Assembly (NCBI GenBank): GCA_045110335.1
Contig: JBGCGB010000024.1
Coordinates: forward strand, 124,001 to 188,000
Source of the DNA: CALBPI01 sp045110335
GTDB taxonomy: Bacteria; Pseudomonadota; Gammaproteobacteria; Steroidobacterales; Woeseiaceae
Direction of reading: 5' to 3'
Length of the DNA: 64,000 nucleotides
The notes under the pieces are model-generated. The model made no database searches. It was given only the letters and a program-made list of their open reading frames with translations, and was not told the origin of the DNA. This document shows positions 8,493-17,718 of this stretch, piece after piece. A program made the position numbers and the translations under genes. Positions within the stretch are counted from its first letter, which is position 1; each line of letters starts with the position of its first letter.

Positions 8493-9317
8493 CTACGTGA
8501 TGAGTTTTTGTAGCATTCTTGCCGCTGCAATTAACAGAAATATGCCGAAGAAGCGCTTTAGTAGGTGCTGGTTGATTCTGTGCGCGAAGCTAGCGCCCAC
8601 CGGCGCCAATGCCATCGCACAAATGGCGATGATCACGGCGGACGGCAAGTGAACGAACCCCATACTGGCTGGCGGTCTACCGGCTACATTCACTCCACCG
8701 ATGATGAAACCGGTGGTTGCCGGTATGGCGATGCAGAGCCCAATGGTGGCGGATGTGCCGACTGCAGTCGTGATGGTGCGGCCTAACGCATGGATGACAG
8801 GCACCGAGAACGATCCACCGCCGATACCGAGCCAGGCTGACAATAATCCGATTGTGGTTGCTGTCGCGCCTTGTTGAGTGCGACTGAGTTGTATGTGTCT
8901 TTCGTTGCGATTTGATGAGTTCAGTACGAAGCGGATTCCAATGATCAGCGCCAATACAATAAATAGAGCACGGAGCGCGTCTCCATTGATATATCGGGCG
9001 ATCAATCCTCCGGACAATGCGCCAATCAGAACGAAAGGTGCCCACTGTTTGACAATGGTGGTGTCGACACTCTGTTGGCGCCAGTGTGACCACGCACTGG
9101 ATATCGCCGTAAAAATGATGGTTGCCATCGATGTGGCCACGGCAACATGCATGGAGACGTGATCCGGTACGCCACTGTTGGCCAGTAATATCAACAACAC
9201 TGGCACCAAAAGTACACCGCCGCCAATGCCAAGCAGACCGGCTAGTATGCCTGCCACGCCGCCAGCCGCGAGCAGTGCTACGAAGTCGCTCAAAGGAAGG
9301 TCAATCAACGCTAGCAT
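8493..9317 (-). CDS. TauE/SafE-family membrane permease
   Basis: The start at ATG 9317 is supported by an AAAGGA nine bases upstream; an upstream ATG at 9338 lacks one. The 274-residue product has about eight helices arranged as two related halves. Each half begins with the family signature, GLLGIGGGVLLVPVL near the N-terminus and AWLGIGGGSFSVPVI in the middle. TauE/SafE proteins export or import small organosulfur or sulfite-type anions. No sulfur-metabolism gene adjoins it, so the substrate is open. It is followed on its left by a 244-bp spacer and the divergently oriented neighbourhood of olsB, and is transcribed away from ggt. Confidence 0.88.
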   Translation of the reverse strand: MLALIDLPLSDFVALLAAGGVAGILAGLLGIGGGVLLVPVLLILLANSGVPDHVSMHVAVATSMATIIFTAISSAWSHWRQQSVDTTIVKQWAPFVLIGALSGGLIARYINGDALRALFIVLALIIGIRFVLNSSNRNERHIQLSRTQQGATATTIGLLSAWLGIGGGSFSVPVIHALGRTITTAVGTSATIGLCIAIPATTGFIIGGVNVAGRPPASMGFVHLPSAVIIAICAMALAPVGASFAHRINQHLLKRFFGIFLLIAAARMLQKLIT

Positions 9318-9446
9318 TGTTTTTAGTCCTTTCGGCAAACGATCTGGGACGGTGGGTGTTCGACTGGCGTAGTGCAGTATACTGTAGCGGCGTCGCTAGC
9401 CCGCGGCGCAGTCTTTAGCATGTGAAGTTTAGTTGAGGCATTGCGC

Positions 9447-11234
9447 ATGAGTTTAGATTACAAACGCACCCTGGTTGGGCGAGTCGTTTTCACAGTAATC
9501 AGTCTTGTTGTCATCATTGCACCCGCCGTTGCGCAGCAGTCCTCGATTATCGACTATGGTGCCAGACACCATGCGGCCGTTGACAAAGACGGCATGGTTG
9601 CCGTTCAGAATGCAATGGCTGCGGAAGTCGGTGCAGCGATCTTGGCCGAAGGGGGTAATGCGGTCGATGCAGCGGTTGCAGTAGGTATGACGCTTGCGGT
9701 GACATTGCCGCGAGCAGGCAACCTAGGCGGTGGCGGATTCATGATGGTCTACCTCGCCGACGAGGATAAAACGATCGCGATTGACTATCGCGAGAAGGCG
9801 CCAGCGGCGGCATCCAGAGATATGTATTTGGACGCTGAAGGCAATCCCGATTCCCGCGCATCCCGTTTTTCATATCGTTCAGCCGGCGTGCCGGGCACGG
9901 TTGCGGGTATGCATCATGCGTTGACACGTTACGGCTCGATGAAATGGGCGGATATGTTAAAGCCCGCCATCCGAATTGCCGAGCGGGGCATGCGCGTCAG
10001 TCCGGATCTCTCCGAGGCACTAAAACGGCGACGTGAGAGTTTGGGCCGCAACCCGGCGACCTTGGCGGCTTACTACAAGCCGGATGGCGAGCCCTACGAA
10101 GCGGGCGAGATCTTGCGTCAACCCGATTTGGCATGGTCGTTGAAACAGATTGCACGTCGCGGTCCCGCGGCGTTCTATCGAGGCGCTGTCGCGCAAAAAA
10201 TTGTGGCTGCGATGGAGCAGAACGATGGACTGATTACCGCGGCCGACCTTGCTGATTATCAAGTCGCCGAGCGCATGCCGGTGGAAGGTACTTATCGAGG
10301 ACATAAGATCGTGTCGATGCCGCCGCCGAGTTCGGGTGGTGTCCTGATTGTTCAGATGCTGAATGCTTTGGAACAGTTAGATCTTGCGGAAGCCGGTTTC
10401 GGCAGTGCACAGTCGATCCATTGGATGACAGAGGTGATGCGTACCGCTTATGCAGACCGCAGCATCCATCTAGGTGATCCGGACTACTACAAGGCGCCGA
10501 TTGATTGGTTGATCAGTAAAGACTACGGTCAAGAAATTGCGGCAGCGATTAGCCCAAATGAGGCACGAAAGTCTGTTGATATTGCGCCGGCGGTTGCTCC
10601 TTTCTTTGAGAGTCCAGACACCACGCATTATGGCGTTATGGATCAATACGGCAATGCGGTCGTCAACACTTACACGCTGAATTTTTCCTACGGTAGCGGA
10701 ATAACGATTCCAGGCACCGGCATCCTACTGAATAATGAGATGGATGACTTCTCATCGAAGCCGGGCACACCAAATGGATATGGTTTGCTCGGTGCTGATG
10801 CCAACGCGATTGCGCCGGGTAAGCGCCCGCTCAGTTCAATGACGCCTACGCTGGTGTTCAAGGATGGTAAACCTTGGATCGCAACGGGTAGCCCTGGTGG
10901 TAGTCGAATTATCACGACGGTTTTGCAAGTCATCGTCAATATTGTCGACTTCGACATGGCGCCGGCGGATGCCGTCGCGGCGCCGCGTTTTCATCATCAA
11001 TGGTATCCGGATCGCTTGTTCCTTGAGGCCGGTTTCAGCCCGGACACATTGAAGGCATTGGACGCGATGGGGCATTCGGTAGATATGCGTCAGCGAACCA
11101 TGGGTAGCGCCCAAACGATCGTCTTTGAGCAAGATCTTTATTGGGGTGCCGCGGATCCCCGGCGCCCGGATGCATTGGCGTTGGGCCCCAGAGATCTCAG
11201 TTGCCGGGACGGCGAAGTCGCTTGTTCACATTAA
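9447..11234 (+). CDS. ggt: Gamma-glutamyltranspeptidase
   Basis: ATG 9447 has a GAGG ribosome-binding site; a TTG at 9441 is less likely. The product is 595 residues with a signal peptide ending near AVAQQ. The N-terminal GGNAVDAAVAVGMTLAVTLP and GNLGGGGFMM segments are diagnostic of the precursor large subunit. The autoprocessing site and nucleophile is Thr392 in the DTTHYGVMD motif, the start of the small subunit. PLSSMTPT and GSPGGSRI, which line the substrate pocket, are present. It hydrolyses glutathione and other gamma-glutamyl compounds in the periplasm, giving cysteinylglycine and glutamate for uptake. The gene stands alone; an AGTATACT palindrome lies about 65 bases upstream, with no good -35 element. 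Confidence 0.96.
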   Translation: MSLDYKRTLVGRVVFTVISLVVIIAPAVAQQSSIIDYGARHHAAVDKDGMVAVQNAMAAEVGAAILAEGGNAVDAAVAVGMTLAVTLPRAGNLGGGGFMMVYLADEDKTIAIDYREKAPAAASRDMYLDAEGNPDSRASRFSYRSAGVPGTVAGMHHALTRYGSMKWADMLKPAIRIAERGMRVSPDLSEALKRRRESLGRNPATLAAYYKPDGEPYEAGEILRQPDLAWSLKQIARRGPAAFYRGAVAQKIVAAMEQNDGLITAADLADYQVAERMPVEGTYRGHKIVSMPPPSSGGVLIVQMLNALEQLDLAEAGFGSAQSIHWMTEVMRTAYADRSIHLGDPDYYKAPIDWLISKDYGQEIAAAISPNEARKSVDIAPAVAPFFESPDTTHYGVMDQYGNAVVNTYTLNFSYGSGITIPGTGILLNNEMDDFSSKPGTPNGYGLLGADANAIAPGKRPLSSMTPTLVFKDGKPWIATGSPGGSRIITTVLQVIVNIVDFDMAPADAVAAPRFHHQWYPDRLFLEAGFSPDTLKALDAMGHSVDMRQRTMGSAQTIVFEQDLYWGAADPRRPDALALGPRDLSCRDGEVACSH

Positions 11235-11319
11235 GTCACCTGGCTGTCGGGTAAATAGTCCGGCAGCGATTATTTAGGTCGCTATAATGGCCGGCTTTGC
11301 CCACGACGGACCCGCGCCG

Positions 11320-13149
11320 ATGAATGCACCCCAAAAACTCCGCAATATCGCGATAATCGCGCATGTTGACCATGGCAAGACCACCCTGGTCGATCAGCTG
11401 TTGAAGCAGTCTGGTACGCTGGATGAGCGGGCCGACACCCCGGATCGCGTCATGGATTCGAATGATCTCGAGCGCGAACGTGGCATCACGATTTTGTCCA
11501 AGAACACAGCGATTCGTTGGGATGACTGGCGCATCAATATTGTCGATACACCCGGACACGCCGACTTCGGTGGCGAAGTGGAGCGTGTCTTGTCGATGGT
11601 GGACAGCGTGCTGCTGCTGGTCGATGCCGTTGAAGGCCCGATGCCACAAACGCGATTTGTGACTTCGAAGGCCTTTGCGCGGGGGTTCACGCCTTTGGTG
11701 GTGATCAACAAGATTGATCGTGACGGCGCGCGACCGGATTGGGTGTTGGATCAAACCTTCGATTTGTTTGATCGTCTTGGCGCAACGGATGAGCAACTCG
11801 ATTTTCCAGTGATCTATGCAAGCGGCCTTTCAGGTTTTGCATCAACTGAATCAGATGCGAAATCTGGAGACATGCAGCCGCTGATTGATGCGGTTATCGA
11901 GCATGTCCCGGCACCCAAAGTTGATCGTGAAGGTCCCCTACAGTTACAGGTATCCAGCCTCGACTATGATCCCTATGTGGGCGTCATCGGTGTAGGCCGC
12001 GTCAGTCGTGGCACTGTGAAACAGAACGAACCGCTCGTCGTAGCTTCAGCCGATGGCAAGACGCGCAATGCCCGTATTCTGGAACTCTATGGATTTCATG
12101 GTTTAAACCGGCTATCGGTGCCGTCAGCCGAGGCGGGCGATATCGTCGCCTTCAGTGGCGTTGATCCGCTTAGCATCTCGGATACGCTATGCCCGCGCGA
12201 TGCGCCGGAAGTCTTGCCGCCGCTCACCGTTGATGAGCCGACAATCAGCATGACATTTCAAGTCAACAAGTCGCCATTAGCCGGCCGCGAAGGCAAGTAT
12301 CTGACCAGCCGTCAAATCCGCGAGCGGCTTGAGCAAGAGTTGAAGCACAACGTCGCGTTACGTGTCGAAACCGGCGAAGATCCGGATAAATTTAAAGTCT
12401 CTGGACGCGGCGAGCTGCACCTTTCTGTCCTCATTGAAACGATGCGTCGTGAAGGTTTTGAACTCGCTGTTTCTCGGCCTGAGGTCATCGAGACTGAGGT
12501 CGATGGCGTCGTCATGGAGCCCTACGAAAACCTCACCGTCGATTTCGACGAAGAGTATCAGGGTGCTGTCATGACCCGGCTGGCGGATCGCAAGGGTGAG
12601 CTGCTCGCGATGACGGCGGAACAACAGGGCCGGAGCCGGCTTGAATATCGTATTCCGTCGCGCGGGCTGATTGGCTTCCGAACGGAATACCTAAGCGCAA
12701 CGGCCGGTACCGGGCTGATCTACCACGTGTTCGATGAGTATGCGCCTAAGGTCAAAGGCTCCATCGCACAGCGAAACAATGGTGTGCTGATTTCCAACGT
12801 TGCTGGCAAAGCGCTGGCGTTTGCGTTGTTCAATCTGCAAGAACGTGGTCGGCTTTTTCTCGATCACGGCATCGAGGTTTACGAAGGCATGCTCGTTGGT
12901 ATACACAGCCGCAACAACGATTTGGTCGTTAATCCGACGAAAGGTAAACAACTCACCAACATTCGTGCAGCGGGCACTGATGAAAACCTGTTACTAACAC
13001 CCCCTATTCGCTTCTCGCTGGAGCAGGCGTTGGAGTTCATTGATGACGATGAGCTTGTCGAAATCACTCCTGAGAATATTCGTTTGCGGAAAAAGTTGTT
13101 GCTTGAATCAGATCGCAAGCGTGCTTCTCGCCAAAAGAAGGCCGACTAG
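11320..13149 (+). CDS. typA: Ribosome-associated GTPase TypA/BipA
   Basis: The 609-residue product from ATG 11320 begins MNAPQKLRNIAIIAHVDHGK, as the family does, so an upstream in-frame ATG at 11287 is rejected. All GTPase motifs are visible: AHVDHGKT (G1), ERGITI (G2), DTPGHADF (G3) and NKIDR (G4). The GVGRVSRG beta-barrel domain follows, then the EF-G-like domains with the GRGELHLSVLIETMRREG signature. The BipA-specific C-terminal domain (IHSRNNDLVVNPTKGKQLTN) binds the ribosome. It assists 50S maturation and adaptation to cold or stress. Complete length, no oddities. It converges with the glutathione-transferase gene 12 bp downstream. Confidence 0.98.
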   Translation: MNAPQKLRNIAIIAHVDHGKTTLVDQLLKQSGTLDERADTPDRVMDSNDLERERGITILSKNTAIRWDDWRINIVDTPGHADFGGEVERVLSMVDSVLLLVDAVEGPMPQTRFVTSKAFARGFTPLVVINKIDRDGARPDWVLDQTFDLFDRLGATDEQLDFPVIYASGLSGFASTESDAKSGDMQPLIDAVIEHVPAPKVDREGPLQLQVSSLDYDPYVGVIGVGRVSRGTVKQNEPLVVASADGKTRNARILELYGFHGLNRLSVPSAEAGDIVAFSGVDPLSISDTLCPRDAPEVLPPLTVDEPTISMTFQVNKSPLAGREGKYLTSRQIRERLEQELKHNVALRVETGEDPDKFKVSGRGELHLSVLIETMRREGFELAVSRPEVIETEVDGVVMEPYENLTVDFDEEYQGAVMTRLADRKGELLAMTAEQQGRSRLEYRIPSRGLIGFRTEYLSATAGTGLIYHVFDEYAPKVKGSIAQRNNGVLISNVAGKALAFALFNLQERGRLFLDHGIEVYEGMLVGIHSRNNDLVVNPTKGKQLTNIRAAGTDENLLLTPPIRFSLEQALEFIDDDELVEITPENIRLRKKLLLESDRKRASRQKKAD

Positions 13150-13161
13150 GTAGGAGAGGCT

Positions 13162-13821
13162 TCATTGCTTGTCCGCGGGTACGTGGCGGCTTGGATGCGC
13201 ATCAGCGAAAGCTGGGATTGTTTGGCAATGCTTGTCGATACTCACGATCGTTGGATATTGATCCAACGGAATATCAAAGCGGCGTGCGTTGGCAATTTGT
13301 GGAATCAGAAAGACATCTGCCATCGATACCATGTCGCCGACACAAAAGCGCCCGCTATCGCTGGTTGCTTGTAACAATGACTCGAGCGCACCGAACCCTT
13401 GTTCGATCCAGAGCCGATACCAAGCAGCGATCTTGCTATCGTCAAATTGATGTTCTGAGCGTAAATGCTTGAGAACTCTTAAATTATTAACCGGGTGAAT
13501 GTCGCAGGATATCAAGGCTGTGATTTCCCTTACGCGTTGACGGGGCTCCGCCTCGAGCGGTACCAGACGAGGCTCCGGATAGGTTTCGTCGAGATAGTCG
13601 CTGATGGCCTGCGATTGGACGAGCGACAATTCGCCGACCTTAAGCACCGGCACTGCACCCATTGGATTCAGCGACTTGAACTCGGCATCGTGTTGGGCGC
13701 CTTTGTCGAGTCGAATATCGATGGTGTCATAGGTCAGTTGTTTTAGGTTCAACAGGATCCGCGCTCGATAAGACGTAGAACTGAAGTAGTAACCATAAAG
13801 CGTAATCTCTGCTTGGTGCAT
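13162..13821 (-). CDS. maiA: Zeta-class glutathione transferase, probable maleylacetoacetate isomerase
   Basis: An AAGGAA ribosome-binding site places the start at ATG 13821 (219 residues). The N-terminal thioredoxin-like domain contains SSTSYRARIL, the zeta-class SSxSxRxRI glutathione site, and LVQSQAISDYLDETYP. The all-helical C-terminal domain contains CDIHPVNNLRVL, also zeta-specific. Maleylacetoacetate isomerase converts maleylacetoacetate to fumarylacetoacetate in tyrosine degradation, using glutathione. No hmgA or fahA gene is adjacent, so the pathway link rests on family membership; a dehalogenating GST role is the alternative. Confidence 0.88.
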   Translation of the reverse strand: MHQAEITLYGYYFSSTSYRARILLNLKQLTYDTIDIRLDKGAQHDAEFKSLNPMGAVPVLKVGELSLVQSQAISDYLDETYPEPRLVPLEAEPRQRVREITALISCDIHPVNNLRVLKHLRSEHQFDDSKIAAWYRLWIEQGFGALESLLQATSDSGRFCVGDMVSMADVFLIPQIANARRFDIPLDQYPTIVSIDKHCQTIPAFADAHPSRHVPADKQ

Positions 13822-13904
13822 GGCGGTTCCTTGAATGTGATGCAAAGCTGACGTCTCGATTATAATTCAGGTTGTAGACCAAAACAGAAGCTGGACTTTG
13901 CGAT

Positions 13905-14942
13905 ATGCGTCATAAGACTCGTGTGTTTGAACAATTAGTTGCCTGGCGAGATGATGGCATCGCCTGTGTGCTGGCGTTCGTTCAGCGAACAGAAGGGTCG
14001 ACTTACAGCAAATGCGGCGACTTCATTGTGATCGCTGCTGATGGTAGCTACCAAGGTCTAGTCAGTGGTGGCTGCGTGGAGGGCGACCTGGCGCTGCGTG
14101 CAGCGCAAGTGGCCGCGACCGGTCAGTCAGATCGTGTGATTTACGATTTAGGCGGTGATCATGATGCGCTTTGGGGAATGGGGGCTGGTTGCGACGGCAC
14201 GCTGGAAATTGTGTTGGTCTCAGTTGCCGATGCATTTGAGCGCGTTATCCGCAGTGCTATTGCCAACTACCTGGCTGGCATCGCTGGCGTGTTGGTGCTT
14301 CCTGACGCCGGTTCTGTCGGCTATGTGGATGAGCAGGAACAGGACCAGTCTTCCGTCAATCTGGATGACGGGTTTCGGCAAGTTGCCGACCGACAATTGC
14401 ACGATCGCGCTTCAACTTTCGTAGCAGATTCGCCGGACGGAGCATCTGCACTCTATGTGTTTATTCAACCAGCGCCAAGATTGCTCGTTTGCGGTGCGGC
14501 GCCCGACGCCTTGCCGCTGATCGAGTTCGCCGATCTGCTGGGATGGCGGACAACCGTTTTCGATCATCGTCCTGCCTATATCGATGGACTGGTTGATCGT
14601 GCTACGACCGATCAGTATTGCGCTTCTGCGTCCGAGTTAGCGGCCAGCGTCGACTTGCTGCATCAGGATGCGGTCATGGTGATGAGTCACCATCTGGATA
14701 GCGACTTCCAATACTTGAAAGCGATAGGGAACTACCGCCATTGGCATTACGTCGGTCTTCTCGGGCCGCGGCACCGGCGCGACCGCTTGTTAGCGAGACT
14801 GGATGTCGACTCGAAGTGTTATCTGGAAGCTGTGATCAGCGGTCCAGCGGGTATGGATATTGGTGGCCGTGAGCCCGCCGTGATTGCACTGTCGATCATC
14901 GCTGAATTGCAGCAAGTTTTTAATGTTGCGATGCGCGTATGA
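13905..14942 (+). CDS. xdhC: XdhC/CoxI-family molybdoenzyme maturation factor
   Basis: The product is 345 residues. The N-terminal XdhC domain shows LVSGGCVEGDLALRA and the conserved GMGAGCDGTLEI motif. The C-terminal Rossmann-like domain shows LLVCGAAPDALPLIEFADLLGW and GLLGPRHRRDRLL. XdhC proteins bind molybdenum cofactor, recruit a sulfurase and deliver the cofactor to xanthine-dehydrogenase/CO-dehydrogenase-family enzymes. No such enzyme is in this window; the cofactor biosynthesis genes are some 12 kb to the right together with a MocA-like gene. It converges with the receiver-TonB gene only 6 bp away. Confidence 0.92.
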   Translation: MRHKTRVFEQLVAWRDDGIACVLAFVQRTEGSTYSKCGDFIVIAADGSYQGLVSGGCVEGDLALRAAQVAATGQSDRVIYDLGGDHDALWGMGAGCDGTLEIVLVSVADAFERVIRSAIANYLAGIAGVLVLPDAGSVGYVDEQEQDQSSVNLDDGFRQVADRQLHDRASTFVADSPDGASALYVFIQPAPRLLVCGAAPDALPLIEFADLLGWRTTVFDHRPAYIDGLVDRATTDQYCASASELAASVDLLHQDAVMVMSHHLDSDFQYLKAIGNYRHWHYVGLLGPRHRRDRLLARLDVDSKCYLEAVISGPAGMDIGGREPAVIALSIIAELQQVFNVAMRV

Positions 14943-14948
14943 CTGCGA

Positions 14949-17540
14949 CTACTGCGAGAGATTGAATTCCAGCTTGACGCGTGCGCGTTTCACCATGGTC
15001 GGGTCGTTCGTCTCGAGTGGTTCATAGCGCCATTGGGAAACGGCCTCGATCGCGGCGCGATCGAAAACGCTGCCCGGTGTGCTCTGAAAAATGCCAACAT
15101 CGACGGTGTTGCCATCGGCATCGACACCAAATTCGACTTCGACCCAGCCCTCAACACCGCGTCGTTGTGCACTGCGCGGGTATTCGGGTGGCGTCTTTGA
15201 GATGACGACTAACTCGATATCGGACAAAGCATCGTCCGTGTTCGTTGTAGCCGCTTTCTCTTCCGCTGCCTCCGCTACGGGCGCGGGTTCTGTGCTTACG
15301 GATGTATCGTTGGTCGACGTATCCTGCTGCGAGAGTACGGAGTCGGGAGGCGTTGGTACCGGCGCGGTTTCATTGCGGGTGGTTTCTGCCGGACTAGAAA
15401 CAACGGGCTCGGCGGAAGACGGTGCCGGATCGGTCGCTGGCTGGCGTGTCGATTGAATCTGGCGGGGCTCCCTGACGGTGGTTGCCTGTTGTGTCTCCAG
15501 CTGACGGCGTACCGACTCAACTTCAATGGCATTCGCGCCACTGGCGATAGCAGCGGCCAATGTCTGTTCGGCCAATCTGTTTTCGCCGGCACGAATTTGT
15601 GATCGTGCGCGGTCCACTAGTGCGGTAGCCACTTGGCTTAGGCCACTTCTGGCAGCGGCATTGCCCGGTTCGGTGTCGAGCGCAGAGCGAAAGTAAAACT
15701 GCGCGCTGTCATTGTAAGGGCTGATCAATTGATCGGAAGCTAAACGGTTGTTCGCCGTTGCGATCAACGTGTCGACATCGCTTCTTTGACGATTAGCATT
15801 GTTCACCGCATTCAGTCGATTTTGTAATGCATCAAGAATGGCTGGCTCAACAGCGCCAGACGCTCTGAGTCGATCGACCGTTTCTCCCGCGCCGGCGATA
15901 TTGCCACTATTCAGGAGTTGCTCAACAGCCGCCAAGTCTTGTCTCGCTTGCTCTTTATTAATCTGTCGATTGAAAAAGGCGAGGCGTGGATGACCTGGTA
16001 CGGTTGCATTGAGTACCGCGACAGCTTGGCTGGCACCGTCGAGATTGTCGGCGAGCAAGTCATTCTCGATACCTGTAAATACTTGCTGAAGTACTTGTTC
16101 CAGTCTGGCGCGAGTGGCTGAATCTTCCCGGCGCAGGGCAGCGGCCTGAGCGAAATGCACGACGGCGTTATCATCCGCCGGGTCTGTTAGTCGATTCTCT
16201 GATAATGCTGATCTGCCATTGGCGAGCGCTTCCGCAAATCGGTCGACAGCTGGCTCAGCTGGCAGAGTTTCTTCCACTGGCGCCGGACGACTTGCGTCAG
16301 CGGGTACTGTCGCGATTTGTGGTTGTGCCGGTTCGTCGTCTCCGCTGAACAGAAATACGCCGATCAACGTCAGTGCGACGGCAATGGCTGCCAACAATAA
16401 CGGGGGGACCCCGCGCAGCTTGTCGCTGATGCTTCCGACAAAACCACTATCATCGACGTCATCGTCCAAAGACGGCATGTTGATGTTCGTTTCGCGTACA
16501 TCGGTTGTCCGGAACAAACCGGAATCAAACGTGACGCCTTTGATGATGCCGGTCTCCGTCATTTTGTCCTGCACGTCGGCAGGCGAGAGCGGTACATCGG
16601 TTGTGATCAACGTGAGGTGTTTCTTAGCAGAGGCTTCGATCGCGAGACGCGACCGACCCGGGCTGATCGGCTTCAATAGGAATCGATAAACGAGTCCATC
16701 GCTGATCAAGCCCATCATTTTTTCACCATCTTCACGTCGGCCTGCGACGATGGTGACCAACGAAGGCATATGTTTACGAAGTTTAGCGGTGATGGTTTGC
16801 ACGTCTTTTACGGCAACCGCTGCATCGGTAATCAGAACGCCACTCTTGCCTTCCTCGACGATATCTACCGCCTCTTGAAGGTTCGGTGCGTGATTCACAA
16901 CATGGCTGGCCCCGGTTGCAGCGCGAATGGTCTTTAGAAAGCTCGAGTCGTTAGTGAGTACGACCAGTTCCACATCGCTGATTGCTCTCGCTTGCTCAGC
17001 TGCAGCTGCCCCGGGTTCCAGTGTCGGAATCTCACGGCCCAGTTGTTCGAAGCTGCCAGTGGCATTGTTATCGAGACGCATACTGTCAGTCCGGAAGCTG
17101 CCAGTAGCGTCCGTGCCTTCGCGCGGCCCCGCCGAAAAGTCATTTGCCGGTTGCGGCAAGTCAGCCGCATTTAATTCCTGGTGAATCGCTGCACAAATTT
17201 CCGCAACACTGACGCCTGCGGTCAAAATTTGATTCAAGTGTTTGACGGTGACCAACGCGGCAACGTCATCCGGAGTCATCGCGTCGTTAGCGATCAAAAT
17301 ACCACGAGTCTTGGGCCAGCGTTTCTTGGCTTCGCGCAGTGCCTCCTGACCAGTCATACCCGGCAGATCCTGTGCCGAGACGATAATGTCGATCGGGGTA
17401 ATGCCCAGGGTCGTTAACGCCTCGGTGCCGCTTTGGGCCATATGCACAGAAAACTTGTCACCGAGCATGGAAGCGCAGGGCTCCATGAGTTCGGGCTCCG
17501 GATGAAGGAACATTACTTGTTTCTTGAATTGATCGAGCAT
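14949..17540 (-). CDS. Receiver-receiver-TM-repeat-TonB C-terminal domain protein
   Basis: This 863-residue protein has an unusual order. Residues 1-125 resemble a response-regulator receiver, but Ala56 occupies the phosphoacceptor position in DIIVSAQDLPGM and the usual KP is absent. Residues 188-310 form a second receiver-like domain with Asp239 (VLITDAA) and a KP in FLLKPISP. One membrane helix lies at about 379-398. Next come an alanine-rich helical-repeat region (430-690) and a Ser/Thr/Pro/Glu-rich linker (690-770). The final part is a TonB-type domain with PPEYPRSAQRRGVEGWVEV and a QWRYEP end (773-863). The receivers are cytoplasmic, the repeats and TonB domain periplasmic. The gene is alone, with no ExbB/ExbD beside it. 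Sensing or tethering across the inner membrane is inference. Confidence 0.88.
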   Translation of the reverse strand: MLDQFKKQVMFLHPEPELMEPCASMLGDKFSVHMAQSGTEALTTLGITPIDIIVSAQDLPGMTGQEALREAKKRWPKTRGILIANDAMTPDDVAALVTVKHLNQILTAGVSVAEICAAIHQELNAADLPQPANDFSAGPREGTDATGSFRTDSMRLDNNATGSFEQLGREIPTLEPGAAAAEQARAISDVELVVLTNDSSFLKTIRAATGASHVVNHAPNLQEAVDIVEEGKSGVLITDAAVAVKDVQTITAKLRKHMPSLVTIVAGRREDGEKMMGLISDGLVYRFLLKPISPGRSRLAIEASAKKHLTLITTDVPLSPADVQDKMTETGIIKGVTFDSGLFRTTDVRETNINMPSLDDDVDDSGFVGSISDKLRGVPPLLLAAIAVALTLIGVFLFSGDDEPAQPQIATVPADASRPAPVEETLPAEPAVDRFAEALANGRSALSENRLTDPADDNAVVHFAQAAALRREDSATRARLEQVLQQVFTGIENDLLADNLDGASQAVAVLNATVPGHPRLAFFNRQINKEQARQDLAAVEQLLNSGNIAGAGETVDRLRASGAVEPAILDALQNRLNAVNNANRQRSDVDTLIATANNRLASDQLISPYNDSAQFYFRSALDTEPGNAAARSGLSQVATALVDRARSQIRAGENRLAEQTLAAAIASGANAIEVESVRRQLETQQATTVREPRQIQSTRQPATDPAPSSAEPVVSSPAETTRNETAPVPTPPDSVLSQQDTSTNDTSVSTEPAPVAEAAEEKAATTNTDDALSDIELVVISKTPPEYPRSAQRRGVEGWVEVEFGVDADGNTVDVGIFQSTPGSVFDRAAIEAVSQWRYEPLETNDPTMVKRARVKLEFNLSQ

Positions 17541-17718
17541 CGTACGTTGACCTGAGTCAGTGACCCAAAAAAGAATTCCACTTTGATGGATTTAAGTATA
17601 AGTAGTAATGGCAGCAGGTACATTAAGGCGATGTGACGGGTACACGAAACTGTGACGAATTCCACATAACGTCCGATAACTAGTGCACATTTAGTGCTCC
17701 AGTTGGCCAGTGCTAGCC

